Of a stretch of DNA of 64,000 nucleotides, positions 50,688 to 58,396 are shown one piece after another. Source of the stretch: JAOUEA01 sp963821935 (GTDB lineage Bacteria > Actinomycetota > UBA4738 > HRBIN12); the NCBI GenBank assembly GCA_963821935.1, contig CAWGFM010000004.1, positions 558,001-622,000 of the forward strand, in the 5' to 3' direction. The notes under the pieces are model-generated. The model ran no database searches. It was given only the letters and a program-made list of their open reading frames with translations, and was not told the DNA's origin. The stretch's first letter is position 1, and each line of letters opens with the position of its first letter. A program made the translations under genes and the position numbers.

Positions 50688-51268
50688 GGGATCGCCCACG
50701 ACGTCTCCTGTCTGATCGTCTGCAACAGCATGTGCACCATCCAACCCGTCGCTCCCCACACGGTATGCCCGTCCACGTCGTAGGCGAACCCTCGCCAGAT
50801 GCGGCCGTCCGGACGGTCGTACTCGACGGTTCGCTCCACGGATGCCAGTCGCTCGACGGGGAACTCCAGTACCTCGTCGATCTCGGCTGCACTCACGGTG
50901 AGGGGCGGGAGCATGTCCACGACCGCGACGAACGGGGCCACGAGGATCCCGCTCACGAACGTGTGCATGGGCGCCAGCGCCCCCACCACGTCGGGGACCG
51001 ACGGGTCGAGACCGATCTCCTCCTGGGTCTCCCGCAGGGCGGTCTGCATCAAGGGTTCGCCCGGGTCCGCCAGTCCTCCAGGGAACGAGATCTCACCGGC
51101 GTGTCGTGACAACGCCGCGGCACGAACCGTGAAGATCAGCGAGGGTTCGGCATCCATGACGAGGACGGCGAGCACCGCCGCGAGTCGGTCGCCCGGCCCC
51201 GGCCGAGGCCGCGGATCGGGATCGAGCGCCCTTCGCAGCTCGGAGACCAGCTCCGCGGCATGTACCAT
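50684..51268 (-). CDS. Nudix hydrolase, CoA pyrophosphatase type
   Basis: A 194-residue Nudix enzyme. The Nudix box GGLADPGEPLMQTALRETQEEIGL is intact (G-x5-E-x7-R-E-x2-E-E-x-G), preceded by SRHAGEISFPGG, the motif that marks the CoA/acyl-CoA pyrophosphatase subgroup (NudL). The next gene binds CoA, which supports that reading. The ATG at 51268 lies eight bases after TACCAT on the minus strand. The long open frame to 51907 runs through the divergent M20 gene and is not real. Confidence 0.87.
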   Translation of the reverse strand: MVHAAELVSELRRALDPDPRPRPGPGDRLAAVLAVLVMDAEPSLIFTVRAAALSRHAGEISFPGGLADPGEPLMQTALRETQEEIGLDPSVPDVVGALAPMHTFVSGILVAPFVAVVDMLPPLTVSAAEIDEVLEFPVERLASVERTVEYDRPDGRIWRGFAYDVDGHTVWGATGWMVHMLLQTIRQETSWAIP

Positions 51269-51282
51269 CGCGCGCCATGGTA
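51263..51282. promoter_or_regulatory. Palindrome holding two facing -10 elements between the Nudix and M20 genes
   Basis: TACCAT, eight bases, ATGGTA: the sequence is nearly self-complementary, so a TACCAT -10 is read on each strand. Leftward it is eight bases before the Nudix ATG (51268). Rightward it ends 19 bases before the GTG at 51288. The two promoters physically overlap and cannot be used at once. Confidence 0.45.
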
Positions 51283-51287
51283 GAGCC

Positions 51288-52505
51288 GTGGTAGATGAAG
51301 CCCGCCCCGGGGTGTCGGCCGCCGGGTCCGTTGCCGCCGACGCCGCGTCCGATGCGGTCGAGCCCGACGAGGTCATCGCGTTCGCCAGGGCGCTGATCGC
51401 AGCCCCCAGCGAGAACCCGGGGGGGACGGAGGAACAGGCTGCCGCCGTCGCCGGCAGCATCCTGTCCGACCTGCACGCCGACCTGGAGGTCGTACGGTCC
51501 GACGCCGGACGCCCCAGCGTCCTCGGCGCGATCGGGAGCGGCGCCGGCCCCACGCTGGCGTGGAACGGCCATCTCGACGTCGTCCCCGCGGGCTCGCTCG
51601 ACACCTGGACCCACGATCCCTGGGCCGGCGAGATCGAGGCGGGCCGGCTGATCGGGCGAGGTTCGGCGGACATGAAAGGCCCGATCGCGGCAGCGCTCGC
51701 CGCGGCGGCCGCGGTGCACAGGTCCGGCATCGATCTGGCCGGGACCCTGCGATTCCATCTTGCCGCCGACGAAGAGCTCGCCGGCATCCACGGCACCAAG
51801 GTCTTGTGGGAACGCGGGTTCCTGGACCAGGACGCGTGCATCGTGGGCGAGCCCAGCGAGTTGCAGATCGGTCTCGCCGAGCGCGGCGGCGCATGGTTCA
51901 CGGCCACGGCCTACGGCACGGCCGCGCACGGCTCCCAGCCCCATCGCGGCGTGAACGCCATCACGGCGATGTCGCGGTTCCTGTTGCGGCTGGAGGAGGT
52001 GTTGCCGGAGACCGAACACCCGCTCACGGGCCGGCCCACCGTCAACGCGTCCCTGATCTCCGGAGGAAGCGCCCCGAACGTGGTCCCGGATCGGTGCCAG
52101 GTCGATATCGACCGGCGGATCTCGCCCGGTGAGACGGACCCCGAACAGGTTCGGGCGCCTTTCCTCGCGTTGGTTGCCGACCTGCAGCGCGAGCATCCTG
52201 AGGTCGAGATCGGGATCGAGCTTCGCGAGTGGACCGACGCCGCGGAAGCGTCCCCCGATTCGACGATCGCCGCCCTGGCGCAGGCCGCGGTGACCGCTGA
52301 GACCGGCGCCGCGCCGACCTTGGTGGGGTTCACCGGCATCACCGATGCGCGCTTCTACATCAACCAGGCGAAGATCCCCACGGTGATCCTGGGTCCCGGC
52401 TCGCTCACGGTCGCGCACACGGCGAACGAATCGATCGACGTGAAGGAGATGGTCGCCGCAGCACGGACGTACGCGAGGATCTTCGCCGCGTTCCTGGCGC
52501 CCTGA
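51288..52505 (+). CDS. M20-family peptidase/deacylase (ArgE/DapE-like)
   Basis: A 405-residue zinc hydrolase. NGHLDVVPAG holds the first metal His and catalytic Asp, GRGSADMKGPIAA the bridging Asp, and ADEELAGIHG the catalytic Glu pair. AYGTAAHGSQPHRGVNAI belongs to the dimerisation domain. It may be an acetylornithine deacetylase, succinyl-diaminopimelate desuccinylase or a peptidase; the sequence does not decide. The GTG at 51288 is the first in-frame start clear of the Nudix gene. An ATG at 51277 is in another frame and stops after five codons. Confidence 0.87.
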   Translation: MVDEARPGVSAAGSVAADAASDAVEPDEVIAFARALIAAPSENPGGTEEQAAAVAGSILSDLHADLEVVRSDAGRPSVLGAIGSGAGPTLAWNGHLDVVPAGSLDTWTHDPWAGEIEAGRLIGRGSADMKGPIAAALAAAAAVHRSGIDLAGTLRFHLAADEELAGIHGTKVLWERGFLDQDACIVGEPSELQIGLAERGGAWFTATAYGTAAHGSQPHRGVNAITAMSRFLLRLEEVLPETEHPLTGRPTVNASLISGGSAPNVVPDRCQVDIDRRISPGETDPEQVRAPFLALVADLQREHPEVEIGIELREWTDAAEASPDSTIAALAQAAVTAETGAAPTLVGFTGITDARFYINQAKIPTVILGPGSLTVAHTANESIDVKEMVAAARTYARIFAAFLAP

Positions 52506-52507
52506 CG

Positions 52508-52513
52508 TATCCT
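52508..52513 (+). promoter_or_regulatory. -10 element TATCCT, leaderless-type promoter of erpA
   Basis: TATCCT followed by exactly six bases and the ATG at 52520; it overlaps the end of the M20 gene region. No -35 is evident. Confidence 0.5.
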
Positions 52514-52519
52514 GGTCGC

Positions 52520-52903
52520 ATGGGTACCGAGATCACCGACACCTCGCCGGGCGCCCACGCCGCGGTGGCGACCGACGTCCTGGTCGTGACCGAGAGCGCG
52601 GCTCGCAAGGCACGGCAGCTCGCCGAGCGGCAAGGTCAGCCCGATGCCGCACTGCGCATCCGGGTCACGGCGGGAGGATGCTCGGGTTTCAGCTACGAGC
52701 TGTCGTTCGAGAGCGACACCGTTGCCGACGACCACGTCATCACGGCCGCCGATGGGTTCCGGGTGATGGTGGATCCTCGCAGCGCTCCGATCCTGCAGGG
52801 CTCCACGCTCGACTTCGACGATGCCCTCATGGGTGGCGGCCTCAAGATCCGCAACCCCCAGGTCACGCACGAGTGCGCGTGCGGAGACTCCTTCAGCGTC
52901 TGA
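52520..52903 (+). CDS. erpA: A-type iron-sulfur cluster insertion protein (ErpA/IscA)
   Basis: A 127-residue HesB-fold carrier that delivers iron-sulfur clusters. The three cluster cysteines are present: one in TAGGCSGFSY and two in the C-terminal CACGDSF. The Asn-rich N-terminus of other families is replaced by a short Thr/Ala extension. It begins right after a TATCCT-N6-ATG promoter, which suggests a leaderless mRNA. The many Fe-S proteins in the window (SdhB-like, Mrp, FrhB-like, ferredoxin) would be clients. Confidence 0.9.
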   Translation: MGTEITDTSPGAHAAVATDVLVVTESAARKARQLAERQGQPDAALRIRVTAGGCSGFSYELSFESDTVADDHVITAADGFRVMVDPRSAPILQGSTLDFDDALMGGGLKIRNPQVTHECACGDSFSV

Positions 52904-52909
52904 GAGGCC

Positions 52910-53308
52910 TCACGCCACCTGCAAGGTGCCCGTCATCGACGGGTGGATCTCGCAGTGGTACGGCAGTGACGCACCTGATTCGCCGTCCACGGTGACGGTC
53001 ACCGTCTGACCCGCGTCGACCGCCTCGTCCACGCTGCCGTCGTCGAGCGTGAACGTGTGGTTGGTCGAGTCGGCGTTGGTGACGGTGATCTCGGTGGGCC
53101 CGGCAGCGATCGGCAAGGTCGCAGGTTCGAACGTCAGATCGGCGATGCTGATCGAGGCGGCATCGGGAACGACCTCACCCCCGGTCTCACCCGCCGGCGA
53201 CGGCTCGCTCCCGCCATCATCGCTGCTGCAGCCGGCGCCCACGACCGCGACCATGAGCGTGATCATGATGAGTGCGGCCCTGGGACCCCCGAACCGTGCT
53301 CCCCGCAT
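52910..53308 (-). CDS. Cupredoxin-like copper lipoprotein
   Basis: A 132-residue exported lipoprotein: signal peptide with lipobox VGAGC (Cys27), a low-complexity Ser/Glu/Gly linker, and a plastocyanin-type domain. The copper ligands are visible as NHTF (His) and YHCEIHPSM (Cys, His, Met). It would carry electrons on the outer membrane face. GAAGGGGGAG before the ATG at 53308 decides the start over one at 53347. Confidence 0.87.
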   Translation of the reverse strand: MRGARFGGPRAALIMITLMVAVVGAGCSSDDGGSEPSPAGETGGEVVPDAASISIADLTFEPATLPIAAGPTEITVTNADSTNHTFTLDDGSVDEAVDAGQTVTVTVDGESGASLPYHCEIHPSMTGTLQVA

Positions 53309-53407
53309 CGCTCCCCCTTCGAATGGCTCCGCTCCGAACTGATGCACCGTACTACGAGCGAGATCCGGGTCCGGTTCGCCTCATGCCGTGCACTATGCTC
53401 AGACGCC

Positions 53408-54538
53408 ATGGCGTCCTCGGCCGACAAGACCCAGTGGTACGACCTGCATCACGAGGTCGTGGCCACCGGCCTGTGCACGGGGTGCACCGCGTGCATCGTC
53501 GCGTGCCCGTTCCACGTGCTGGGATACGAGGACGACGTGCCCGTGCAGCTGCAGGACGGCGGACCGGACTCGTGTACGCACGGTGACAAGGGCTGCGACA
53601 TCTGCACGCGTGCCTGCCCTCGGTTCCGCGACTGGGAGGGTGAGATCGACACCACCCTGTTCGGGATGACACGCAAACCCGAGGAGCTGATCGGGCACCA
53701 CCAGGAGATCGTGCTGGCGCGAGCCACCGACGCCGAGTCGCTCATGACCGGTCAGGACGGCGGCGTGGTGAGCGCCCTGTTGCTGTGGGGTCTGGCCTCG
53801 GGCGAGATCGACGGAGCCTGCACGTCGAAGCTGTCGGACGAGACACCGTGGGATGCGGAGCCCACCGTGGTGACCGATGCGCAGGGCGTGCGCGACACGG
53901 CGGGCTCGCGATACACATACTCCGCCAACCCGCTCGCGCTGCTCAAGGCCGCAGAGCTGGGGCTGTCGAAGGTTGCCCTCGTCGGCATGAGCTGCCAGGC
54001 GAGCGTCACCGGCTCGATGGAGGCACGCCGGGTCAACAAGTGGCGCAGGAAGATCGCCTGGACCTTCGGGCTGCTGTGCTCCAAGACGTTCACGTACGAC
54101 GGACTCATGAACGAGATCGCGCAGAAGGAACTCGGGTTGGACCTCGATCACCTCGCGCGGGTCAACGTGAAGGGCAAGCTGCTCTTCTACACCGACACCG
54201 GCGACGAGCACATCTACTCGCTGAAGCAAGCCCATCGGTTCACCCGGCCCGGGTGCCTGCGATGCCCCGACTTCGCCGCCGAGCATGCCGACATCTCCTT
54301 CGGCGGCCTGGGCCAGTCCGAGGGGTGGACGCTGACGATCGTGCGGACCGATCGCGGGGTGGACATCTGGAGGAGGGCCTTGGCCGATGGCATCATCGAA
54401 GCCCGTCCCGCCACCGAGGATCCGAAGGCCGTGGACCTGATGTTCAAGCTGGCTGCGAAGTCGAGGGACCGCTGGCCCACGCCGGAGGAAACGCCGACGG
54501 CGGTCGCATCTCCCGGCGTCGTGCCCGAACCGGCCTAG
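53408..54538 (+). CDS. FrhB-like iron-sulfur flavoprotein (F420 hydrogenase beta subunit family)
   Basis: A 376-residue oxidoreductase. The N-terminus carries two cluster motifs, CTGCTACIVACP and CTHGDKGCDICTRACP; the FrhB domains follow (GGVVSALLLWGLASGEIDGA; VGMSCQASVTGSME; RFTRPGCLRCPDFAAEHADIS). FrhB proteins pass electrons between F420 or another donor and an Fe-S/FAD centre. The partner here is unknown; a ferredoxin is encoded 2.6 kb away. TATGCT (53394-53399) is eight bases before the ATG. The longer open frame upstream lies over the cupredoxin gene. Confidence 0.87.
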   Translation: MASSADKTQWYDLHHEVVATGLCTGCTACIVACPFHVLGYEDDVPVQLQDGGPDSCTHGDKGCDICTRACPRFRDWEGEIDTTLFGMTRKPEELIGHHQEIVLARATDAESLMTGQDGGVVSALLLWGLASGEIDGACTSKLSDETPWDAEPTVVTDAQGVRDTAGSRYTYSANPLALLKAAELGLSKVALVGMSCQASVTGSMEARRVNKWRRKIAWTFGLLCSKTFTYDGLMNEIAQKELGLDLDHLARVNVKGKLLFYTDTGDEHIYSLKQAHRFTRPGCLRCPDFAAEHADISFGGLGQSEGWTLTIVRTDRGVDIWRRALADGIIEARPATEDPKAVDLMFKLAAKSRDRWPTPEETPTAVASPGVVPEPA

Positions 54539-54639
54539 CCCGACTTCACCCGAGCCCGTGTGCGCCGATGATCGTTGGGAAGAGCCCATCGGGGCGACGT
54601 CGCCGCGCCCGGAACCCGGCGAGAGGAGTTGACGGACAG

Positions 54640-57129
54640 GTGGTGGATGCATCGCGCTCGTCCAGCGCAACGGCCCAGCGACACGATGCGATGCTGGACG
54701 CCGTCGCGTTCGCGGCCGAACGACTGCTGCTCACGCCCGATTGGCGCGGCGCCGCCGACGAGGTCCTCGAGCGGCTCGGCATCGCAGCCGGTGCATCGCG
54801 GGCGCTGATCATCCAGAACCACACCGACGAGCGGGGCAGGCTCCTCGGCAGCATGCGAGCCGAATGGTGCGCACCCGGGATCGAACACCAGTGGTCCAAC
54901 CCATTCCTGACCGATGCTCCCTGGGACGAACTCCCGCGATGGGTGAGCGAACACTCGGCAGGGCAGCCGATCATCAGCCTGGTGTCCGACCTGCCGCCCG
55001 AGGAACGCGCCGAGTTCGACGAGCAAGGTGTCCTGTCCGTCGCCGAGCATCCTGTGTTCAGTCAGGACGAGTGGTGGGGAGCGATCGGGCTGGACGACTG
55101 CCTCGAGGCGCGCACGTGGGGGGAGGCGGAGCTGCAGGCGCTCCGCGCCACGGCCACGCTCCTCGGAGCAGCGATCACACGCCAGGCCGTCGAGGATGAA
55201 CGGCGTCGGGCCGTGGAGCGCTGGGGGAACGTGGTCGGGCTCATCCCCGCCGTGACCTACTCCGACGAGATCGATCCCGGTGGCGAGGTGCGCATGGGCT
55301 TCGTCAGCCCGCAGATCGAGGAGATGCTGGGGTACCCGCCGGAGCGGTTCCTCGACGACGCGGGGTTCTGGTTCAGCCTGATGCATCCCGATGATCGGCA
55401 GCGACTCAACGACGAAGACGCCTTCGCCACCAACGATCCGGATCCGTTCGACCAGGAGTACCGCATGCGTCACGCGGACGGTTCGTATCGCTGGGTCCAT
55501 GACACGTCGACGGCGGTCTTCGACCGTGACGGCATGGTCGATCACTTCCTGGGCTTCATGATCGACATCACTGAGCGCAAGCACGCGGAGGGCCGACTGC
55601 GCACCACCGAGGAGCGCTACCGAGCGCTCGTCGAGAAGATCCCCGCGATCGTGTACGCCGAGCCCATGCGGCAGGCGCCGGGACTGCTGTACCTCAGCCC
55701 GCAGGCCGAGTCGATCCTGGGCTACGGCGAGCAGGATTGGGCCCGGGGTGTGGACTTCTGGCTGGAACACCTGCATCCGGATGACCTCGAACGGGTTCGA
55801 CAGACCAACATCAACGCGAACGAGTCACACGAGACCTTCATCACGGAGTATCGGTTCCGCCATCGCGACGGCCATTGGGTGTGGCTCCACGACGAAGCGA
55901 CGGTCGTGCACGACGAGGCGGGGTCGCCGCTGTTCTGGCAGGGGATGATGGTCGACATCACCAGCCAGAAGCAGGCCGAGCAAGACCTGCGTGAAGGCGA
56001 ACGACGACATCGCACCCTGATCGAGCACATCCCGGCCGTGGTGTACCGCGAGTCCCCGGACGCCGCCCCCGAGAAGTTCTACATCAGCCCTCGCGTCACC
56101 GACGTCCTGGGCTACTCCCCGGATGAATGGACCTGGACCGAGGATTTCTGGAAGGACCGCGTGCACCCCGACGACCAACGACTGGTCTTCGAGATCGACG
56201 ATCGCTCCAACGAGACCCGTGAGCCCTACGAGGTGGACTACCGGTTCCTGCATGGGGACGGGCGGTGGGTGTGGGTCCGGGATGAGGCCACGTTCGTTCC
56301 GGAATCGGACGGCGACGGGTACTGGCAAGGGTTCCTGCTCGACATCACGGAGCGCAAGGAGTCCGAGTCGCAGTTGGAACGTGCCCTCGACGTCGAACGA
56401 GAAGCCACCCACCGTCTGCGTGCGTTGGACGAGATGAAGAACACGTTCCTGCAGGCGGTGTCCCACGACCTGCGCACGCCACTCGCCGCGATCCTCGGTC
56501 TGGCCATCACGCTGGAGCGACGCGACGTGCACCTGGAGGAAGACGACGCGCGGGATCTGGCTCATCGGATCGCCGGCAACGCCCGCCGCCTGGATCGCCT
56601 GGTCACGAACCTGCTCGACCTCGACCGGCTGGCCCGCGGCATCGTGGCCCCGAAACTGGAAGAGGTCGACGTTGCCGAACTGGTCCAACGGGTGCTCGAG
56701 GAATCACAGCTGGTCGACGACGCCAGGCTCCAGATCGATCTGCCATCGGTGGTCCAGCCCGTGGACGTCGCGAAAGTGGAACGGATCGTCGAGAACCTGC
56801 TCGCGAACTCCGCCCGCCACACCCCGTCGGGCGCCTCGATCTGGGTCGCGGTTCGTCCGGAGCCTCAGGGCGTGTTGATCGTGGTCGAGGACGGCGGCAC
56901 CGGCGTGCCTGCGGATCTGCGGGACGCGATCTTCGAACCGTTCCGCCAAGGCCCCGATGCTCCTCAGCATTCTCCGGGCGTGGGGGTGGGCCTCACGCTG
57001 GTGCGCCGGTTCGCCGAGCTGCACGGTGGGCGGGCGTGGGTCCAAGATCGTGAGGGAGGCGGAGCGTCGTTCCGCGTCTACCTTCCGGCCCGCCCTCCCA
57101 AGGATGTCCTTCCTCCGCCGGAGAGCTGA
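54640..57129 (+). CDS. GAF/PAS sensor histidine kinase
   Basis: An 829-residue cytosolic kinase with no membrane helices: a GAF domain (about 35-185), three PAS domains with PAC tails (each ending DITERK or similar; about 190-310, 320-440 and 455-570), HisKA with the phospho-His at residue 609 in AVSHDLRTPL, and an HATPase (NLLANSARHTPSG, VVEDGGTGVPADLR, GVGVGLTLVRR). The three PAS units resemble one another, hinting at tandem duplication. The GTG at 54640 follows GAGAGGAG. No response regulator gene is adjacent. The two REC proteins at 41.5-43.8 kb are possible but unproven partners. Confidence 0.88.
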   Translation: MVDASRSSSATAQRHDAMLDAVAFAAERLLLTPDWRGAADEVLERLGIAAGASRALIIQNHTDERGRLLGSMRAEWCAPGIEHQWSNPFLTDAPWDELPRWVSEHSAGQPIISLVSDLPPEERAEFDEQGVLSVAEHPVFSQDEWWGAIGLDDCLEARTWGEAELQALRATATLLGAAITRQAVEDERRRAVERWGNVVGLIPAVTYSDEIDPGGEVRMGFVSPQIEEMLGYPPERFLDDAGFWFSLMHPDDRQRLNDEDAFATNDPDPFDQEYRMRHADGSYRWVHDTSTAVFDRDGMVDHFLGFMIDITERKHAEGRLRTTEERYRALVEKIPAIVYAEPMRQAPGLLYLSPQAESILGYGEQDWARGVDFWLEHLHPDDLERVRQTNINANESHETFITEYRFRHRDGHWVWLHDEATVVHDEAGSPLFWQGMMVDITSQKQAEQDLREGERRHRTLIEHIPAVVYRESPDAAPEKFYISPRVTDVLGYSPDEWTWTEDFWKDRVHPDDQRLVFEIDDRSNETREPYEVDYRFLHGDGRWVWVRDEATFVPESDGDGYWQGFLLDITERKESESQLERALDVEREATHRLRALDEMKNTFLQAVSHDLRTPLAAILGLAITLERRDVHLEEDDARDLAHRIAGNARRLDRLVTNLLDLDRLARGIVAPKLEEVDVAELVQRVLEESQLVDDARLQIDLPSVVQPVDVAKVERIVENLLANSARHTPSGASIWVAVRPEPQGVLIVVEDGGTGVPADLRDAIFEPFRQGPDAPQHSPGVGVGLTLVRRFAELHGGRAWVQDREGGGASFRVYLPARPPKDVLPPPES

Positions 57130-57137
57130 TCCGCCGC

Positions 57138-57464
57138 CTAGCCGGTCGGCCAGGCCGCGACGGTGGGGTGATCCACGGTGGCGGGGCCGACCTGGGCCGC
57201 CCCCCCGGGAGACCCGAGACCGCTCACCGCGTCGCTGAAGAACTCCGCGTTGACAGGCGTGAACTGCTTCCACTCGCTGGGGACGTCGTCCTCATAGAAG
57301 ATGGCGGTGACAGGGCAGGCAGGTTCGCAGGCGCCGCAGTCGACGCATTCGTCCGGCTGGATGTACAGCATGCGGGGTCCCTCATAGATGCAGTCGACGG
57401 GGCATTCGTCGACGCATGCGCGGTCCAGCACATCGATGCAGGGCTCTGCGATCGTGTAGGTCAT
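57138..57464 (-). CDS. fdxA: Seven-iron ferredoxin
   Basis: A 108-residue electron carrier: MTYTIAEPCIDVLDRACVDECPVDCIYEG and CVDCGACEPACP give the Cys spacing of [3Fe-4S][4Fe-4S] ferredoxins of actinobacteria. The C-terminal extension (WKQFTPVNAEFF) is usual. AAGGGG stands nine bases before the ATG at 57464. It would serve oxidoreductases such as cytochromes P450 or the FrhB-like protein, but no specific partner is shown. Confidence 0.93.
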   Translation of the reverse strand: MTYTIAEPCIDVLDRACVDECPVDCIYEGPRMLYIQPDECVDCGACEPACPVTAIFYEDDVPSEWKQFTPVNAEFFSDAVSGLGSPGGAAQVGPATVDHPTVAAWPTG

Positions 57465-57608
57465 CCGATAAACCCCTTTTCCACGGTGTCGGCCTTGCAA
57501 ACCCGTACGGGGTCAGTGTACGCGCCTTCGCGTGTCGCAACCACGATCGTTCGATGCGGTGGGTCGGCTCGGTTGTCGGCCACCAGGTCCGCTGCGAAGG
57601 TTCGGCCG

Positions 57609-58262
57609 ATGGAGCCGGTGTCCTTCGTGACCGAGGACGGCGTTCGCCTGCAAGGGGAGGTCCGCCTGCCCGACCGTCCCGCTCGAGCGACGGCCGTGCT
57701 CTGTCACCCCCACCCCAAGCACGGCGGCAGCAAGGACCACCCCATCCTGTGGGCGCTGCGCAACCACCTGGCGGGGGTGCGTGACATGGCGGTGCTCAGC
57801 TTCAACTTCCGAGGAGTGATGGGGTCAGCAGGCGTGTACGGCGGTGGTCACGATGAGGTGCGAGACGTGCGCGCGGCCATCGGACGTGTGCGTGAGATGG
57901 CTCCCGGCCGGCCCACCGTGGTCGTGGGCTGGTCGTTCGGCGCCAACGTCGGGCTGCGCACCTGCCTGGACCAGCCGGAGATCGAGGCCATGGTGATGAT
58001 CGGCATCCCGCTGCAACCGAAGGACCTGTCGTTGCCGTCCTTGCCCGGACCTGACGCGCTGGCCATGTTCCATCGGCCAACGCTGCTCGTGTGTGGCGAC
58101 GACGACGAGTACTGTCCCGTCGACGAGGCCCGGACCTTCATCGGCGGATTCCCCCGAGGCCGGCTCTCGGTGCTGGAGGGAACGGACCACTTCCTGTGGC
58201 GTCGAGAGCACGAGGCCGCCGCGATCGTTGGCGATTTCGTGGTTGAGGCGCTTCCGGGCTAG
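57609..58262 (+). CDS. Alpha/beta hydrolase, dienelactone hydrolase/YheT-like
   Basis: A 217-residue serine hydrolase. It shows ATAVLCHPHPKHGGSKDHP (oxyanion loop), the nucleophile elbow VVVGWSFGANVGLR, an acid residue in LLVCGDDDEYCPVDEAR and the catalytic His in LEGTDHFLWRR. The HPHP-GG motif marks a group of small bacterial hydrolases of unknown substrate. The frame upstream of the ATG at 57609 overlaps the ferredoxin and is excluded. Confidence 0.87.
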   Translation: MEPVSFVTEDGVRLQGEVRLPDRPARATAVLCHPHPKHGGSKDHPILWALRNHLAGVRDMAVLSFNFRGVMGSAGVYGGGHDEVRDVRAAIGRVREMAPGRPTVVVGWSFGANVGLRTCLDQPEIEAMVMIGIPLQPKDLSLPSLPGPDALAMFHRPTLLVCGDDDEYCPVDEARTFIGGFPRGRLSVLEGTDHFLWRREHEAAAIVGDFVVEALPG

Positions 58263-58282
58263 CGCAGAAGCCGTTCCGGAGC

Positions 58283-58396
58283 TCAGCGGTCTCCACGCTT
58301 GATGGACGAGCGCCACGAGCGGACGAGCAACCAGATCGTCGCCACCCCCAGCCCGACGACCACCACCAGGGCGATGGTTCCCGACACGCCTCCCAC
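58283..58396 (-). CDS. Very small single-helix membrane protein
   Basis: A possible 37-residue protein: a short N-terminus, one strongly hydrophobic helix (TIALVVVVGLGVATIWLLV) and a basic tail WRSSIKRGDR. The GTG start shares one base with the stop of the aldehyde dehydrogenase (TAGTG), a form of translational coupling, and it fills the gap before the convergent hydrolase. No family is recognised; the reading frame is short enough to be fortuitous. Confidence 0.45.
   Translation of the reverse strand: MGGVSGTIALVVVVGLGVATIWLLVRSWRSSIKRGDR

Noticed and set aside
50684..51907. Long 407-codon version of the Nudix gene
   Set aside because: The extra N-terminal half is antisense to the M20 peptidase. 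The ATG at 51268 gives the normal Nudix length and has a promoter just ahead.
53785..57129. 1114-codon version of the histidine kinase
   Set aside because: The first 285 codons lie in another frame of the FrhB-like gene. The GAF domain begins after the GTG at 54640.
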